A stretch of DNA of 64,000 nt from NCBI GenBank assembly GCA_947311845.1, contig CAMZMU010000111.1, positions 19,992,321 through 20,056,320 on the forward strand. Direction: 5' to 3'. Both the position numbers and the translations under genes were made by a program. The notes beneath the pieces are model-generated. The model was not told the origin of the DNA, ran no database searches, and saw only the letters and a program-made list of their open reading frames with translations. Source of the stretch: Poa pratensis. Its lineage: Eukaryota > Streptophyta > Magnoliopsida > Poales > Poaceae. Of this stretch, positions 22,470 through 34,956 are shown in pieces (position 1 is the first letter of the stretch; every line of letters begins with the position of its first letter).

Positions 22470-24640
22470 GCCTCCTCTAAATAGAGTGCCTCATGAGTAT
22501 TTTGCTAGCTTTTTTATTTCTGAAGCTAGCAATCTTGTGTGATGACAGGACTGAATCGAGTGCAGCCAAATTTGTATACGCTGCTCTCCATAATCATATG
22601 AGCAAGCATTGTCCTTTGTTTGTGCGGCCACGGGTAGGATCGATGGCTTCGAGCAAAACATGGGAATGAGTAGCATCGTGAAATAATTTGTTTAGGGCAC
22701 GAGAGCTCTCTGGGCAACATTCATGGGTGTACATCATGGGGTCACGAGAACGTATCCGATGAAACAGCTCTACTCGTGCACCACCTACACTAATTGCACA
22801 TGAGAAATTGGGTTGAGAAGAGAGGGCATGATCGATTTACGGAGTGGCCTCGTGTGTCATTTGCACAAGAACGGTCCTCGAAGTTTCAGCGAATTGGGAA
22901 ACCAAAGCAGAGCGATCCGATCACGCGAAACCCGCTCGTCTCTCTCGCTCCCCCTCTTTTGTACGACGTGATCAGGGTTACGAAAATTTCCCTTGAGCTC
23001 TCCACATGACCACATCCTCGTGTGCCACTCGTGCTTCCTCTCTATTACTCGTGCCACATCAGGGTTACGAAAAGGGTTTATCATTAGTAATTTCATTCCT
23101 TGCAAACCAAACTCGCCATGACACCAGCAATTATACAGGCTTTTGACGATGCTGCTACAAGCGTTGCCGACGTTGCTACAAGGAGAGTCGTGATGCAATA
23201 AGAAGTGCCACCGTTTCGTGCAAGGTGAGGCTCACCAACACACAAGAGTTCATGTCCGAGGAATGTCATGGAGGGGAACCAGGTAGAGAGGCAAGATCAG
23301 AGGGTTTATCAAATCATACGCCGCGATGAGGAGCGGTCCAGGTTTTATCGGTCGGCCAATAGCAATGTCCCATTAATATATTTCGGTGCTGCAAATTGCC
23401 AACGGCAATCACACTGCTTTCTGGGTGGAACCGCTAGTCTCTCTCGCTCCCCCTCTTGTACGACACGATCTTGGGTTAAGAAAATTTCGCTTGGGAATCT
23501 CCTTGTCCTCCTATGCCACTCGTGCTCCCTCTATGTCTTGGGAAACAGGATCGATGATTCTGCTATTGAAGCTACATTACCCGCCGTACCGCGGCCATAC
23601 ACACTCAAAATTTTCTTTGCTGGCAATGACTACTCGTTGTCAATGCTTAAATGTAGAGCACAATTGTTGTCTTGTTTTATTTTGATCCAAATTCATATGA
23701 AGAGTATACAGATAAGAGGCTAAATTCTGTCGGAGCGAAGCGAGAGCCGTCACCGGGTAGGTTTGGGCCGAAGCGAAGCCCATTACGCCGCCCACGCCAG
23801 GGATGCCTGGAGCTGCAGAGGCTATGTTCTCGGTCAACCTTACGGGATTATGTGATAGAGTATATGCATACATTGTGCTAGCTTTTTTGTTTTGGAATGA
23901 GTAGCACTGTGAAAAATTTGTTTGGGGCAGCTGAGTTTTCAGGGTAACATACATGGGTGTAAATCATGGGGTCACGAGAACGTATCCTATGAAACAGTGC
24001 ACTAACTTTTCTTGAGTGAAAAACAGTGCTCTAGCTACACTCATGGCACGTGAACAATTGGGTTAAGAAGAGAGAGACATGATCGACCTACCTAGTGGCC
24101 TCCTGGAATATTTGCAGAAGTGTCCTCGAACTGTCAACAAATTGGGCAAGCACAGCGAATCGATCACCCCAAACCCGCTCGTCTCTCCCGCTCGCCCTCC
24201 TTTGTATGACGTGATCAGGGTTACGAAAATTTCCCTTGAGCTCTCCACATCCTCGTGTGCCACTCGTGCTTCCTCTCTATTACTCGTGCCACATCAGGGT
24301 TACGAAAATGGTTTATCATGAGTAATTTCATTCCTTGCAAACCAAACTCGCCATGACAGGCTTTTGATGATGCTGCTACAAGCGCCGCTGACGTTGCTAC
24401 AAGGAGAGTCGTGTTGCAATAAGACGTGCCACCGTTTCATGCAAGGTGAGGCCCACCAACACACAAGAGTTCATGTCCGAGGAATTTCATGGAGGGGAAC
24501 CAGGTAGAGAGGCAAGATCAGAGGGTTCATCCAATCAAACGCCGCAATGAGGACTTGAGGAGCGGTCCAGGTTTTATCGGTCGGCCAATAGCAATGTCCC
24601 ATTAATATATTTTGGCACTGCAAATTTGTGCGCATGTCCA
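22470..24640 (+). repeat. Tandemly duplicated ~750-bp segment
   Basis: About 22640-23395 and about 23890-24630 are close copies. Shared stretches include 'atcatggggtcacgagaac', 'aaacccgctcgtctctc' and 'ggtagagaggcaagatcag'. A more diverged third copy lies at 28530-29310. All three carry 'ctctctcgctccccctc'-type stretches. No coding frame is conserved among the copies. Confidence 0.7.
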
Positions 24641-25632
24641 ACATGATGCTAGAAGAGCCCACGGTATGCAAATAAGCCAATCCACACAATATTAAACACG
24701 ACAAATTGCAAGTCTTGCAGCCTTGTGAGTAGTAAACACACAAGAAATTGCAGAAGTCTTCCAGCCTTGCTCACACATTACAGTACACAAACGTCATAAT
24801 AGCTAACATAAGTTAAGTGCTTAACTTGGTAAGTTCACGACCGACAGTTACTCGCAAGCTCCACTGGGTTGAAATTACTTATATAAGGAAAACACATGAT
24901 AATTATAAGTAGGGACATCTTCGCTCTTCAATCTTCACAGGACACAGGCCATTTCTTCACCCTCCTATAAAATGGCAGCAACATATCACATATTCCACAA
25001 TTTAAGCACAGTATTTTGAATATTTAGTCGAGTTTTCAGCAATGTCACATATTTCACAAAAGGGCCTCCACAAGAACATAGAGATATAGAACTGGGCAAG
25101 ACCGACTTTTAAAAGGGTATCTGATGGCGATGTTATATTCCAGTTCCGCTATAACAAATCTTGATTTCACAGTGGTTCCAAAATCACAGCAACAACAGTA
25201 CTTTTCTCAGCACGGTCAACAAATATATGGAATTATCTAAACATAAACATGCATATGCAACTCACAACTAATCTTGGACATGACACAACTAAACACAACA
25301 AAGGAGAACAAAACAACAGACCAGTTTCAAACACCAAATATATAGACACCAGATGGATTTGGTCACCCCAGAACAACATCAAGTTTTAGGAGATTCGGCG
25401 AACTATGGAGCAGTTCAGAGGCAAGTTCTCCTATTCTTCTCACAAGCAGGTTGCCAGATATCAGGCTCGGAACTAAAGGGCTGGTAATTACCAACATCCA
25501 GGAGCTTTTTGGTATTTTTACTCTAAAAATTCATGTGGGTATCACACAAAAACTTTACGGAAGCTTAACTAATAACAAATTAAAGGAGACTGGCACTCGA
25601 ACCTGGATATTGTTGTCCTATGATATTTGGAA
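24641..25632. other. Gene-free stretch, possible 3' region of the DUF3615-like gene
   Basis: AT-rich sequence with no open frame of note. It lies downstream of the minus-strand gene ending at 25633 and may hold its 3' untranslated region. No repeat boundaries were recognised. Confidence 0.35.
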
Positions 25633-27496
25633 TTAGGACGCTCCTGAGTGAATCGTAGGACGTTTGCGGCAGAATTCCTCCATAAAATCTTCGTCGTCAA
25701 GGTACTTCAGAAGACAATAAAACAAACAAGAAATAATCAGACAAGTGGTTAAAATCAAGTTCCTACAAAACAGTTCTTTACCACACAAATATGGCATATA
25801 CATCATAGCACTTTCTTATCCTATCCTCCTCAGCTTTTATCATTTTCTCATCCTCCTTAGCTTTCCTCATTTTTGCATCATCATCCTCTTCCTGCACCTG
25901 AGGAAAGAACGCATAATTAACATTGACTCAGCAAAAAATGCAACTGTGGAAGATAGACCACATGTAAGTAACAATGAAGATACTAGAACGCTAGATCACC
26001 ATACATTGTTTGTTAAGTCATGCCACAGCTTCTCGTTGCAGGGACCAAAACCAAGTGGGAAACCAATATTCCTGTGGCCAGCATTGTATAAATGAGCATG
26101 GGGGTGCTTCACATGAGTACTTCCATTATTCATACAACCATGGCATAAACCTTCATCAAAACGAAGACAGGAGTGTCATTTAAGTGTCAGATAATTAGCC
26201 TACCTCAGACACACGAGAGTAGCAGAATAAGTGGCAAAAAGTATAATGGGGGCACCTACAAATGGCTCTGCGTGAACCAATTCAATCGCAAGATTATACA
26301 AACATAAAGCTAGGTATGGTAGAAGATGGCACGGTTGGCAAACAGCAGTCAACCAGGAACACGTTCACAAGTATATGTAATAGCTAATTTCAAACAGTAT
26401 TTAAAAAATGCTTAGTTTGAGATAAGAGTGTAAATTACCCTTGCCGGCACGGTTAACCCTGCAGAATCGGCTGAGAAAATATCCTGGCGTACGATTCTGA
26501 TCTCGTGTGACTTCAGCGAAGAATAGATTGCCACTGTCCTCGTCATCAGCAACTCCTTTAGTCTTCACAGTAACATTGAGATGATAGTACCGTTCCTGGA
26601 AACCTTCGCAGATCGATTGCCAATGCACAATGTCTTTGAGTTCATCCGCACGGTCCTAGAACAAGCATGGATTGGATCAGTAATGATGTATGCACAACTA
26701 ATGCAGTCCGAATGGAGAGGGAGAATGAACCTCATCGTCGTTGCGCTTGTCCAGTAAAGCTTCAACCAGCCTGCGCACATCCTCCTGTTTCCTCTTGGCT
26801 ATTTCAAGCATTGTGCAGACCTTCCTGGTACCATCTGGCCAGTAAAGAAATCGATGTATAACACGCTCCTTGTGTGTTAGTTCCTTGGGCCTAATTTTAG
26901 ATCAGAGCATATGATTAATAGATGTTGCGTTCTTCATAAAGGGTAGAAGATTTTTCATTTTCTATGAAGAGAGAGAGATCCGAACATTACCGCCCACTGC
27001 CTCCGCCACGAGCATGTGTATCGACAGCACTTTGAACTTCATCAAGGGTCTGGAGTGGCCCACGCAGATTAGGATATGTGTGAAAAGCTCCCGAACGGTC
27101 CACTCTAACGTAAATTGGTGTGGGCAAATCGGCATCCTTCCAGGCCACAACATGGTTGGTGTCCCATGAAGGCTTTGGAGCCCTGAAGTGGGCATGCAGG
27201 GTCAGCCAATGAGTAGAAAAACGATTGCATGCTATGTTAGAAGATGTAGATACTAAACATGGGATTTCAAGTAGACGGAGAAACAGAAAACGAATGAGCA
27301 AAAACTTTTGTGTCATACTCTTTGCTACGAATCAACCTTGCCGCGAGAGTTAGTAGCGAAAATTAGCTACGAATCAAGGCCAAAACATATCGATTTCGAC
27401 TAATCTGAAACAGGGGCTGAGAGCAAGATCTTACGGGGAGGGTGGCCTCCTCTCCTTTGGCTGCTGCCTGCCCTTAATAGATCTTACGGTGGGCAT
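25633..27496 (-). CDS. DUF3615-like grass protein, seven exons
   Basis: Proposed exons on the minus strand: 27496-27435, 27182-26991, 26890-26731, 26655-26439, 26150-26005, 25897-25802 and 25704-25633. Every junction is GT..AG, phases agree, and the joined frame has 314 codons before the stop. Exon 2 gives PSWDTNHVVAWKD. Exon 4 gives YYHLNVTVKTKG and NLFFAEV, which I recognise as the core of DUF3615, a plant-specific domain common in grasses and of unknown function. Exon 5 has a Cys/His-rich GLCHGCMNNG...HPHAHLYNAGH segment. Exon 6 is highly charged, probably helical. The last exon boundary is the least certain: reading through the GTATAT donor would end at 25778 instead. The whole model looks intact; role and location are unknown. 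Confidence 0.65.
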
Positions 27497-27878
27497 TGTT
27501 TCGCTGGTCCTGCCGGTGGTGGGCGTGAAGACTGCAGCATTGCTACGTTGCCGCTGCCTCCTCCGCATGTCGGATCTTCAGCGTGTTCTTCGACGCGTCA
27601 CGCCGATTGCGATTATAAAGAGCACAGATCACGCAGCTAAGCATATACAGTATGTTTCTCCGTCTCCTGTTCAGCTACGTGACGTGCAACGTGCCCGTCG
27701 GAATTGAAATTCCTTTGGGCCCTGTATTTACCGGATAGGAAGCTGCTTCCCGAGCCGGAGTTGGAATCAATCTTTATATTGGGGTCGGCAGGCGAGGAGG
27801 TGACTCGCCAAGTCCAAGAACCAACAAAACAAATCTTCTCTGTGCAAGATCGTAGATCGGGTAGGTGAAGTTCCATGG

Positions 27879-28408
27879 CAGATCGAGCTGCTGACCGTCG
27901 GTTCTGCAAAGGAGAAGTCGCCTGTTGATGCAGCGGCGCCAGCTGAGGTGAAGAATAAAGGGAGAGCGCCGGTGCCGCCCGTAGATCAGGCCGCGCCTGC
28001 AACAGAGGAGAAAACTAACAAGAAGAAAAAGAAGACGAAGAAGGTACGCATGCCGCAATCTCACATGAACCGCCTCATGACACGGTCCAGAAGTGGGAGC
28101 CCTTACCACCGATCGACGAAGAGTTTCTGAAAAATCTCGCGGCTCTCATCCCCAACGGAGAGCAATTCCTCGCTGAACGAGGTTTTACGGTCGAGAGATA
28201 CAACGAGCTGGACAACATGGATTTCGTAGACAAGGCGCAGAGGGACATGATTGCGGAAATTCAGGAGGATTTCCAGAAGAATGGCTATGTCTAGATGATG
28301 ATTACAGACGATGAAGAAGAAGTCACAACCCCTGGTCGAAAGGGCAGAAGGAGGTTTCGCCCCGGGGTAGCCAAGAAAGCAGGAGGCGGAGTCAAAAAAT
28401 TGAACTGA
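27879..28408 (+). pseudogene. Degenerate Lys-rich acidic-tail protein gene
   Basis: I do not recognise the family. One frame gives an Ala/Pro/Lys-rich stretch ending EEKTNKKKKKTKK (about 27900-28043). A second frame continues from about 28090 with KWEPLPPIDEEFLKNLAALI and a charged helical region. In that second frame a TAG at 28292-28294 interrupts before an acidic then basic tail ending at 28408. A frame change at about 28044-28090 plus the in-frame stop indicate a decayed gene. The junction could instead be a 47-base intron (AAG|GTACGC to TCCAG|AAG), unusually short for a plant. It is divergent from the DUF3615-like gene, about 380 bp away. Confidence 0.4.
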
Positions 28409-28529
28409 TTCGGCTATCTCCACCTCGTGAGGTGTGTAATTACTAATTACTGTATGCATGTGTAATTTCTTACCAGGACTTGCCCTACCTACCTAGCTTC
28501 TCATCACCTTTCTGCCTGATCGATCGAGT

Positions 28530-29310
28530 ACCGCCTCCTTTAAATAGAGTGCCTCATGAGTATTTTGCTATTACCTTATTCCATATTTCTGAAGCTACCA
28601 ATTTTGCGTGAGAACGTCTTGTGATCAACCGATCCACTGATTCTTGTACGCTGCCCTCCATAATCATATGAGCGCGAGCATTGTCCTTTGTTTGCGCGGC
28701 CGGAGGAAGAAGGCTTCTATCTCTCTATGTAGGATGTACGATCGATGGCTTCGACCAATACTTGGAATGAGTAGCGTCGTGAAATAATTTGTTTGGGGCA
28801 GCAGACCGTTTTGGGGCAACATGGTGAATTCATGGGGTCACAAGCAGCGGCGGAGCTAGAGCTTGGAGCATAGGTGCTCGAGCGGCTGATAGAAGTCTTC
28901 TTCCTCCATGCTTACTGGTGCACCAAGAGAAAAATCAATCTTTTTGCGGATGCATATGTGGTGAAAAAATGCAATGTTACTAAAAAAAATTGTTCTACCC
29001 GGTGTCCTATACACCCCCTAAGCTACAAGTGGATCCACCACTGGTCACGATAATATTTCCTATGAAACAATCCAAACCGTTCACCCGCTAGAGTCATGGC
29101 ACATGACTACATGAGCCGCTGGATTGAGAAGAGAGGGGCATGATCAATCTACGTTGTGTCGCTCCTGGTGTCCTCGAAGTATTGACAAACTGTGCAAGCA
29201 CAGCGAATCGATCATCCCAAACCCGCTCATCTCTCTCATTCACAGTATCTTGTACAAAGCGACGTGGGGTTAAGGAAATTTCGCTTGGGCCTCTCCACGT
29301 CTGCCACTCT
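28530..29310 (+). repeat. Third, diverged copy of the 22.6-24.6 kb repeat
   Basis: The stretch from 'aaatagagtgcctcatgag' through the 'aacccgctcatctctc' region matches the 22470-23480 and 23890-24320 blocks at lower identity. A short unrelated insertion at about 28850-29045 breaks it. The copies flank the DUF3615-like locus, so the locus lies between duplicated segments. Confidence 0.6.
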
Positions 29311-29533
29311 TTTGTTACGATTTTTCGGAGAATATTTTTTATTTATTCGTTCATATTTTATCAAATTAAACAATTGTTAAGAAGTGAGTCCAGCTCACCT
29401 TGTTAGGGAAATGGTACAACCCAACACCCAGTTTCAAGTCCTCGGGGCACGGATCTGGTTTCTTATTATTTAATTTTTGTTGTTGTAGGGGCTTTTCCTA
29501 TCACATTTATTTAAAAAAATTAAAAATTATTTA

Positions 29534-29656
29534 CTCCCTCCGATCCATATTAGTGGGCATAGTTTTGTCTAAATTCATATGTATCTAGTTAAGTATTTAG
29601 ACTAGATACATATGTATCTAGACAAAGTTGTGCCCACTAATATGGATCGGAGGTAG
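29534..29656. mobile_element. Stowaway-type MITE (123 bp)
   Basis: Ends read CTCCCTCCGATCCATATTAG on the left and its near-perfect reverse complement on the right, flanked by TA on both sides (29532-29533, 29657-29658). Long inverted arms leave a small loop. TA duplications and CTCCCTCC ends define the Tc1/mariner-mobilised Stowaway group. Confidence 0.88.
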
Positions 29657-29969
29657 TAATATATTTGAATGTATTTTAAATTTGATACCAATATAGTCTA
29701 AAACCTTCGCCAAAATTATTTTTTCGCTACTCACCAAAATTACCAAAATTTTGGAAATTTCATTGAGATTTTGTTGAAATTTCAATCCTTCGTCTGCACC
29801 ACTGAGTTTGTGTGTTTCATCGCTGTTTCTTTCTGAGCTCTGAATTTTGTCAGCCATTGATTAGGAGGTGATTTTCATGAGCCGTTGATTAAAATTTCGT
29901 TGTATCAGGGAAAAAAACTGCCCGCTATATGCTCATCTTCTAATCCGTACGTTGCCCATAAAAAAAAAC

Positions 29970-30250
29970 AATCGCTGAGGCCGTGACTCGGGCACCCGCG
30001 ACTAGGGCAGCCGCCGCCTCCGTTCGCCGCGCCCAGCCGCCGCCTCCCTTCCACCGGCGCGGCGAGATCAAGCCCGCGGCGAGGATTTGGGCGCAGTCGC
30101 CGCCTCCCTTCCACCGGTGCGGCGAGAATCAAGGCCCTCGGCTAGGTGGCGGCCCGCGGTGAGGATTTGGGCGCAGCCGCCGACTCCCTTCCATCGGCGC
30201 GGCGAGGATGAAGCCTCTCGGCTAGGTGGCGGCCCGCGGCGAGGATTTGG
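29970..30250. repeat. GC-rich minisatellite, ~80-bp units
   Basis: About three tandem units share 'cgcctcccttccaccggcg' followed by 'gcggcgaggatttggg'. The first unit is shorter (about 60 bp), the next two about 80 bp. The minus-strand frame here (Gly/Arg/Pro-rich) follows from the repeat and is not good evidence of a protein. It lies at the head of a possible spliced, poorly coding transcript region up to about 31,870. Confidence 0.65.
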
Positions 30251-30259
30251 GTGAGGAGC

Positions 30260-31870
30260 CGACACTAGGCGAGGTTGCGGTGAGGTCGCGGCTAGGGAAG
30301 CCGCCGCCGCCTCTCTTCCTCTGTCACGGCGAGGTCGGCGACTACGGAGGCGCGGAGGGAGCGGGGGGAAGGCCACGGATTTCTCGGCGAGCTGCGTGGG
30401 CGGATGGGTCGTGGTCTCCCGGTGGCTGCTGGCGGTAGTGGTCGATGACGACATCTCGATCGGATCAGGCGGAGGCCACGGATTGCGGCGGCGCGCGGTG
30501 AGCTGGTCGGCAGCGACGGTTGCGTGGAGGTAGCTGGGTGAGGCCACGGTACTGCCACACGCCGATCCCCACTCCCCAAAGTCTGCGGCGAGGTGACGGC
30601 TTGCTCCGAAAACTGAAATTTGATTTCAGTAGGTGAGATGCTGTATGCAGTCTGCAACGCTGGCTAATTTTGGGACCCTCCGCCTCATGGTCGGGCTCTC
30701 GGTCTGCGGCCCTTCGTCCTCTTCATGGCGACGCTCGAGGGGCAGTACGCCGGTCTTCCTCCCATCAATGGCTGCTGCTGGTGAGCTCTCTCTTCTCCTG
30801 ACGCTCTGCCCTGTTTCTACTTGCTTCTGGTTGTACTAGTGCACTTGCTTCTCTCAAAAAATTAACTGAACCCAATCTGGCAGTAGTCCAAAAATTAACT
30901 GAACTTTCTTGCTTGTGTGTGCAGTTGGAATATATACTCACCTTACTCTGTTTATAGTGCTTGGATTTGTCAGATTGTTGCTTGGGGAAAGTGTTGAAAG
31001 CTCAACTGTTCTTGTTTGGGATTCATTGTTTGCAGACCTTCCGAGAAATTTGAGTCGCTTTCATCTTCAGTTGGCAAATTGGGTACTGTGTTAATTTGGG
31101 GCTGTAGAATTTTACTTCTGGGAACTAGGAGTACTTCTTTGGTGGTAGCAATTTACATGAGTTGCAAAAGTAGGACTTCATTGTGCATCGTCAACCTGTG
31201 GCTGTAAAATGTATGAAGCCTACCAATGGTTCAGACGCTCGATTAGAAGCATACGAACTTGATCTTAACCTGTTCACACTTCTAGGAGCTTAACCTGTTC
31301 ACTTGTAGACCCTGGATAAGCTCCCCTGTTTCCCTTAATCAAACATTAATGTTTCTGAACTAAGCATCACCTCCACACATATATATACAACTGTCGTGCC
31401 TGTTCTGATTGCGGTCAAATTGTCTGGTTTCTGTGTGCTCATGCTGTAATTGCTATTCGATGTGAAAGGATTAAATGCACTGATTAAATACATTGTTTAC
31501 AGCTGCACTTGATGGAGTGATGTTCAGACTAGTGCGCTGCTGGAGCACGAGGAGGGCGAGCAAAGTTGTTGCAGAATTCTGCTGAATTGCTGCCAAGATG
31601 CTTCTGAAGGAGTGTGGTCACAGCAACCAGCTGAGGCTTGGTCACAGCAACCAGCTGAGGCTCAGAAGATCAAGAACTAGAGTTCTTGTCAGAGTTTAAG
31701 CTTTTAGTTCTGTTAGTAGTATGCATGTACCAGTGAAAGTAGTACTCCTGAAGTAGATACGTAGTGAAAGTGTGTGTGTGTGTGAAAGTAGTACTCCTAG
31801 TTTGTAATGCTCCTGTTGTATCTGTTGAATTAATAAAATGAGATGAATTAAAGTGTGGTTCTCTTCTCAT
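30260..31870 (+). other. Possible spliced non-coding or decayed transcript region
   Basis: Donor- and acceptor-like sites occur (for example GTGAGCTC at about 30780 and TGTGTGCAG at about 30924), and an AATAAA-type signal lies near 31833. No joined frame exceeds a few dozen codons. A 23-bp direct repeat ('ggtcacagcaaccagctgag') is at about 31616-31660. I cannot say whether it is transcribed. Confidence 0.25.
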
Positions 31871-32229
31871 GGCTGGTGCTCTCTGTTTGGTTTATGTTTA
31901 TCAATCCTAACAACAGTGTGAAAATGGCTGGTGCTCTCTAATTTATTTCGGGATGAGACAAATAAATTCATACACCAGTACTTCTTATCCTCCGGCTAAA
32001 ACGAGCAGCAGCGGGATTGTGAGAGTTTCGAATAGAAGCACGTCACAAGCTATGAAAAATTATCAACATACAACAGCTAAAAACAGCAACGGGGATATAA
32101 CCATTTTTGTTATTCATACACCACAATGCATACAAGAATATTCATGAATTATTCGTCGTAGGAGAACAATGTATGAGTACAATGCATTCATTTGCATACT
32201 TTGTAAATTGCTCTGAAACTCTTGTGAAC

Positions 32230-32870
32230 TGGGATCAAGCAGGTCTTCACCACCAGCCGTCGCCAGAGCTGGAGACCGAGAAGGTCTGTTGCAGAGGTAG
32301 AGTTCAAGCATGTCCACAGCGAGCCTGTACACGGTGGAGTTCAAGCAGGTCCTTCAAGCCTGTACACGGTGGAACTGGAGATCGAGCTCTCCACCGATCG
32401 AGCAGGCCCGCGATCGAGCCGGAGCTGGAGATCGAGCTCGTACACGACCTCAACGCCGACCTCACTTCTTCAAAACTCGTACACGACCTCAACGCCGCCG
32501 GAGCTGGAGATCGAGCTGGAGGCAGCGGCGGGGGACCTGGAGCAGGCGGCGAGGACCTTCTCCGGCGGCGGAGGTGGCAGGGGCCCTGCTCGGGCGGATG
32601 GGGTCCTTCTCCGGCGGAAGCGGTGGCAGGGCCCCTGATACGGCAGCGGGAGAGATGGAGCAGGGCCGACGATGGGGCCTGCTCCGGCGGCGGCGGTTGC
32701 AGGGCCCCTGCTCCGGCGGATGCGGGCCTTCTCCGGCGGCGGCGAGGGCAGGGTTCCTGCACGGCCGGATGGGGTCCTTCTCCGGCGTCAGCGGTGGCAG
32801 GGGCCCTTCTCCGGCGGTGCTGGAGGTCGCGCGCGGCGGAGGACGGGATCGAGATCGACGGAGGACGGGA
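32230..32870. repeat. GC-rich minisatellite region
   Basis: The first part repeats 'gctggagatcgagct' several times; the second repeats a 'ctccggcggatgggg' / 'ggcccctgctccggcgg' motif. Long open frames in several registers (up to 274 codons) result from the GC-rich repeats. They lack any recognised domain and overlap one another, so I do not call a gene. Confidence 0.6.
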
Positions 32871-32999
32871 GAAGGGTGTTGGAAGCTACAGCTTCATATT
32901 CGTATGGACTGAACTGCAAAAGTGGACTTAGTTAAAAATAAATCTCCCTCCCGACATCCTTTGTTGGATAGAGGGAGTAATTAAAATTGAATTATGGTC

Positions 33000-34870
33000 C
33001 ACGTAATTTGGTACCGGCCCCACAGTTTTGATACCTAGTCCCACATTATTTTTGTACCGGTCCCACATAATTTTCGGTTCCGCGGAACCATTCGGTTCCG
33101 TCAGTCTGGTTCCGACGATTTTAACGCCGTTAGATCAAGGTGGATGGACGGTTATTAAAAATGCCAACCACCGTAAAACTTGTATTTCTTTATATGTGTA
33201 ACAATTGGGCTTTTTCTAGCTTACTTTTTCAGCTACTTTTTCACAAGTTTAAAGTGTTTGCTTTGTAGAATGTATTTGAAAGCTCACCAGTTGATTCAAT
33301 AAGCTTATAAGATGGAGCAATTTCACGTTATTGTGTTTAAGCTTATATGATTAATGTGGCGGTCTTAGCACATGTAACTTATATCGCCAACAACAACAAT
33401 TATAATAAAAGAATGCGCAAAGCGATCTGCTCTAGTTACACATATTAACATCTACCTTAGTCCCAATCCTCCGTTTGTAAAATAAGTTAAATGTAAAGTA
33501 TATATTTAAACTTTTTGAAAGCATTGTTAGTTTTTTTTCCCAAATGGGAGGTGGAAACCCCGTCCTCTGAATTAAAATGATGCACACAACCTTATTATTA
33601 GTTATTATTGGGCAAATTTTAGGACTAAGAACCCTGAGCTAGCATGAAAATCCTAACCTATACAACTGAATACACCCAAAAAAGGATTTAGTAGTAAGAA
33701 CCATACATGATTTCGTCTTGAACTCATTATAAATATTGCTGAATTTTCAGCGGTACAATGTGAAAATATATCCAACCAGATCACTTAAAATTTAAGTACT
33801 CTTTTGGATTTACATATGAAAATAGGTCCTTTTGTTTTCCTCGGTAAACGTTGCTAACGGTAGTTTTGATTTAAGGTCGGCACATTCGAGAAATTCGACG
33901 TCAATGGGTATCGATTCCATACTACTAAGTACGAGCGCACACAGACCTGTCAAAAACAACAAATACCAGAGTGCTTGGGGTACCATAGAAAACTTTAAGA
34001 AAATATGAATTACATTTCTCTCGGAGTAAACCTCTGGAGATCGTTGTCTTCAAATGCCATTGGTTTAGTCCGGACCAAGTTAGACGGAGAGAGAACATTG
34101 GGCTCGTCGAAGTTCGACAAGACAACAAATTAGTTTATGAGGGTGTCTATATTATTAGTCAACATGCCAAGCAATTTCATTATCTCATGTACCCATGCAA
34201 AAAAAAACTTCCAAGGTTAGGATGTCGTGTACAAGGTGTTGCGGCATTGTAAACCACCAGCGCCAAACAATGAAGATTATCACCCTCATATAGACCCCGA
34301 CACATGATGAAATTCTACGAGGAATAACATGGGATCTTGGCGTTTCGAGATCGACTTGTTAGGAGGTCGGATCATGTAAGTAGAAACTGATAGTGATGGT
34401 GACAACACCGAAAAAGATTAGGAGGTTGCGGATGTGGATGACTGTCATGCTTGAACATTACGTTTAGGCAATGAAGATGACGGTGAACACAAGGATGAGA
34501 TGTGTGATGAGATGGTGACAGTGATAATGAAGCTCCAGATGATCCCCTAGGCGTGCTGGATTATGAGCCCGGCTACTTCTAGTTGTATATAACTCAACTT
34601 TCTAATTGTGTAACTTATTTTAGGATGCATATCTATTTAAACGTCATGCTGCATTTAAATCATTGCTTTATTCTTTTGTCATTGCCTATTCATTTATCAT
34701 CCGTACTAATTGATTTACTGTTTCTCAGAGTAAGTGACTGAAGTTGTGGGTAGAGTCAGAGTATTTTGATGATTTGCTTTATGAAATTCGATAATTATTG
34801 GTCATTTCTATGTATTATATGTTGTGTTTTTCCATGTCAAAGCACAAAGAACTTAGCTAGTCAAAAATTA
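33000..34870. other. Gene-free stretch
   Basis: No supported gene. Near 34360-34580 a weak acidic coding pattern (GAT/GAA-rich, ending about 'LDYEPGYF' before a TAG at 34578) hints at the tail of an old transposon gene, but it is too broken to assign. Confidence 0.3.
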
Positions 34871-34873
34871 ATA

Positions 34874-34956
34874 CTCCCTCCATTCCAAATTAATTATCAC
34901 AAATTTAGTATAAAATTTACTAATTTTGCAACACGTAATTTGAAACGGGGGAGCAG
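34874..34956. mobile_element. Short Stowaway-type MITE
   Basis: CTCCCTCCATTCCAAATTAA at the left and a diverged complement (ttgaaacgggggagcag) at the right, with TA on both sides. At 83 bp it is probably internally deleted. Confidence 0.65.

Noticed and set aside
30068..30547. 159-codon minus-strand Arg/Pro-rich frame
   Set aside because: Produced by an ~80-bp GC-rich minisatellite; no domain and multiple overlapping frames.
32107..32931. 274-codon open frame
   Set aside because: Composition is dictated by GC-rich tandem repeats; two other frames are also open there and no domain is visible.
32942..32976. Possible Stowaway ends (ctccctccc...agagggag)
   Set aside because: Only about 35 bp long with weak inverted repeats and no clear TA on the left.
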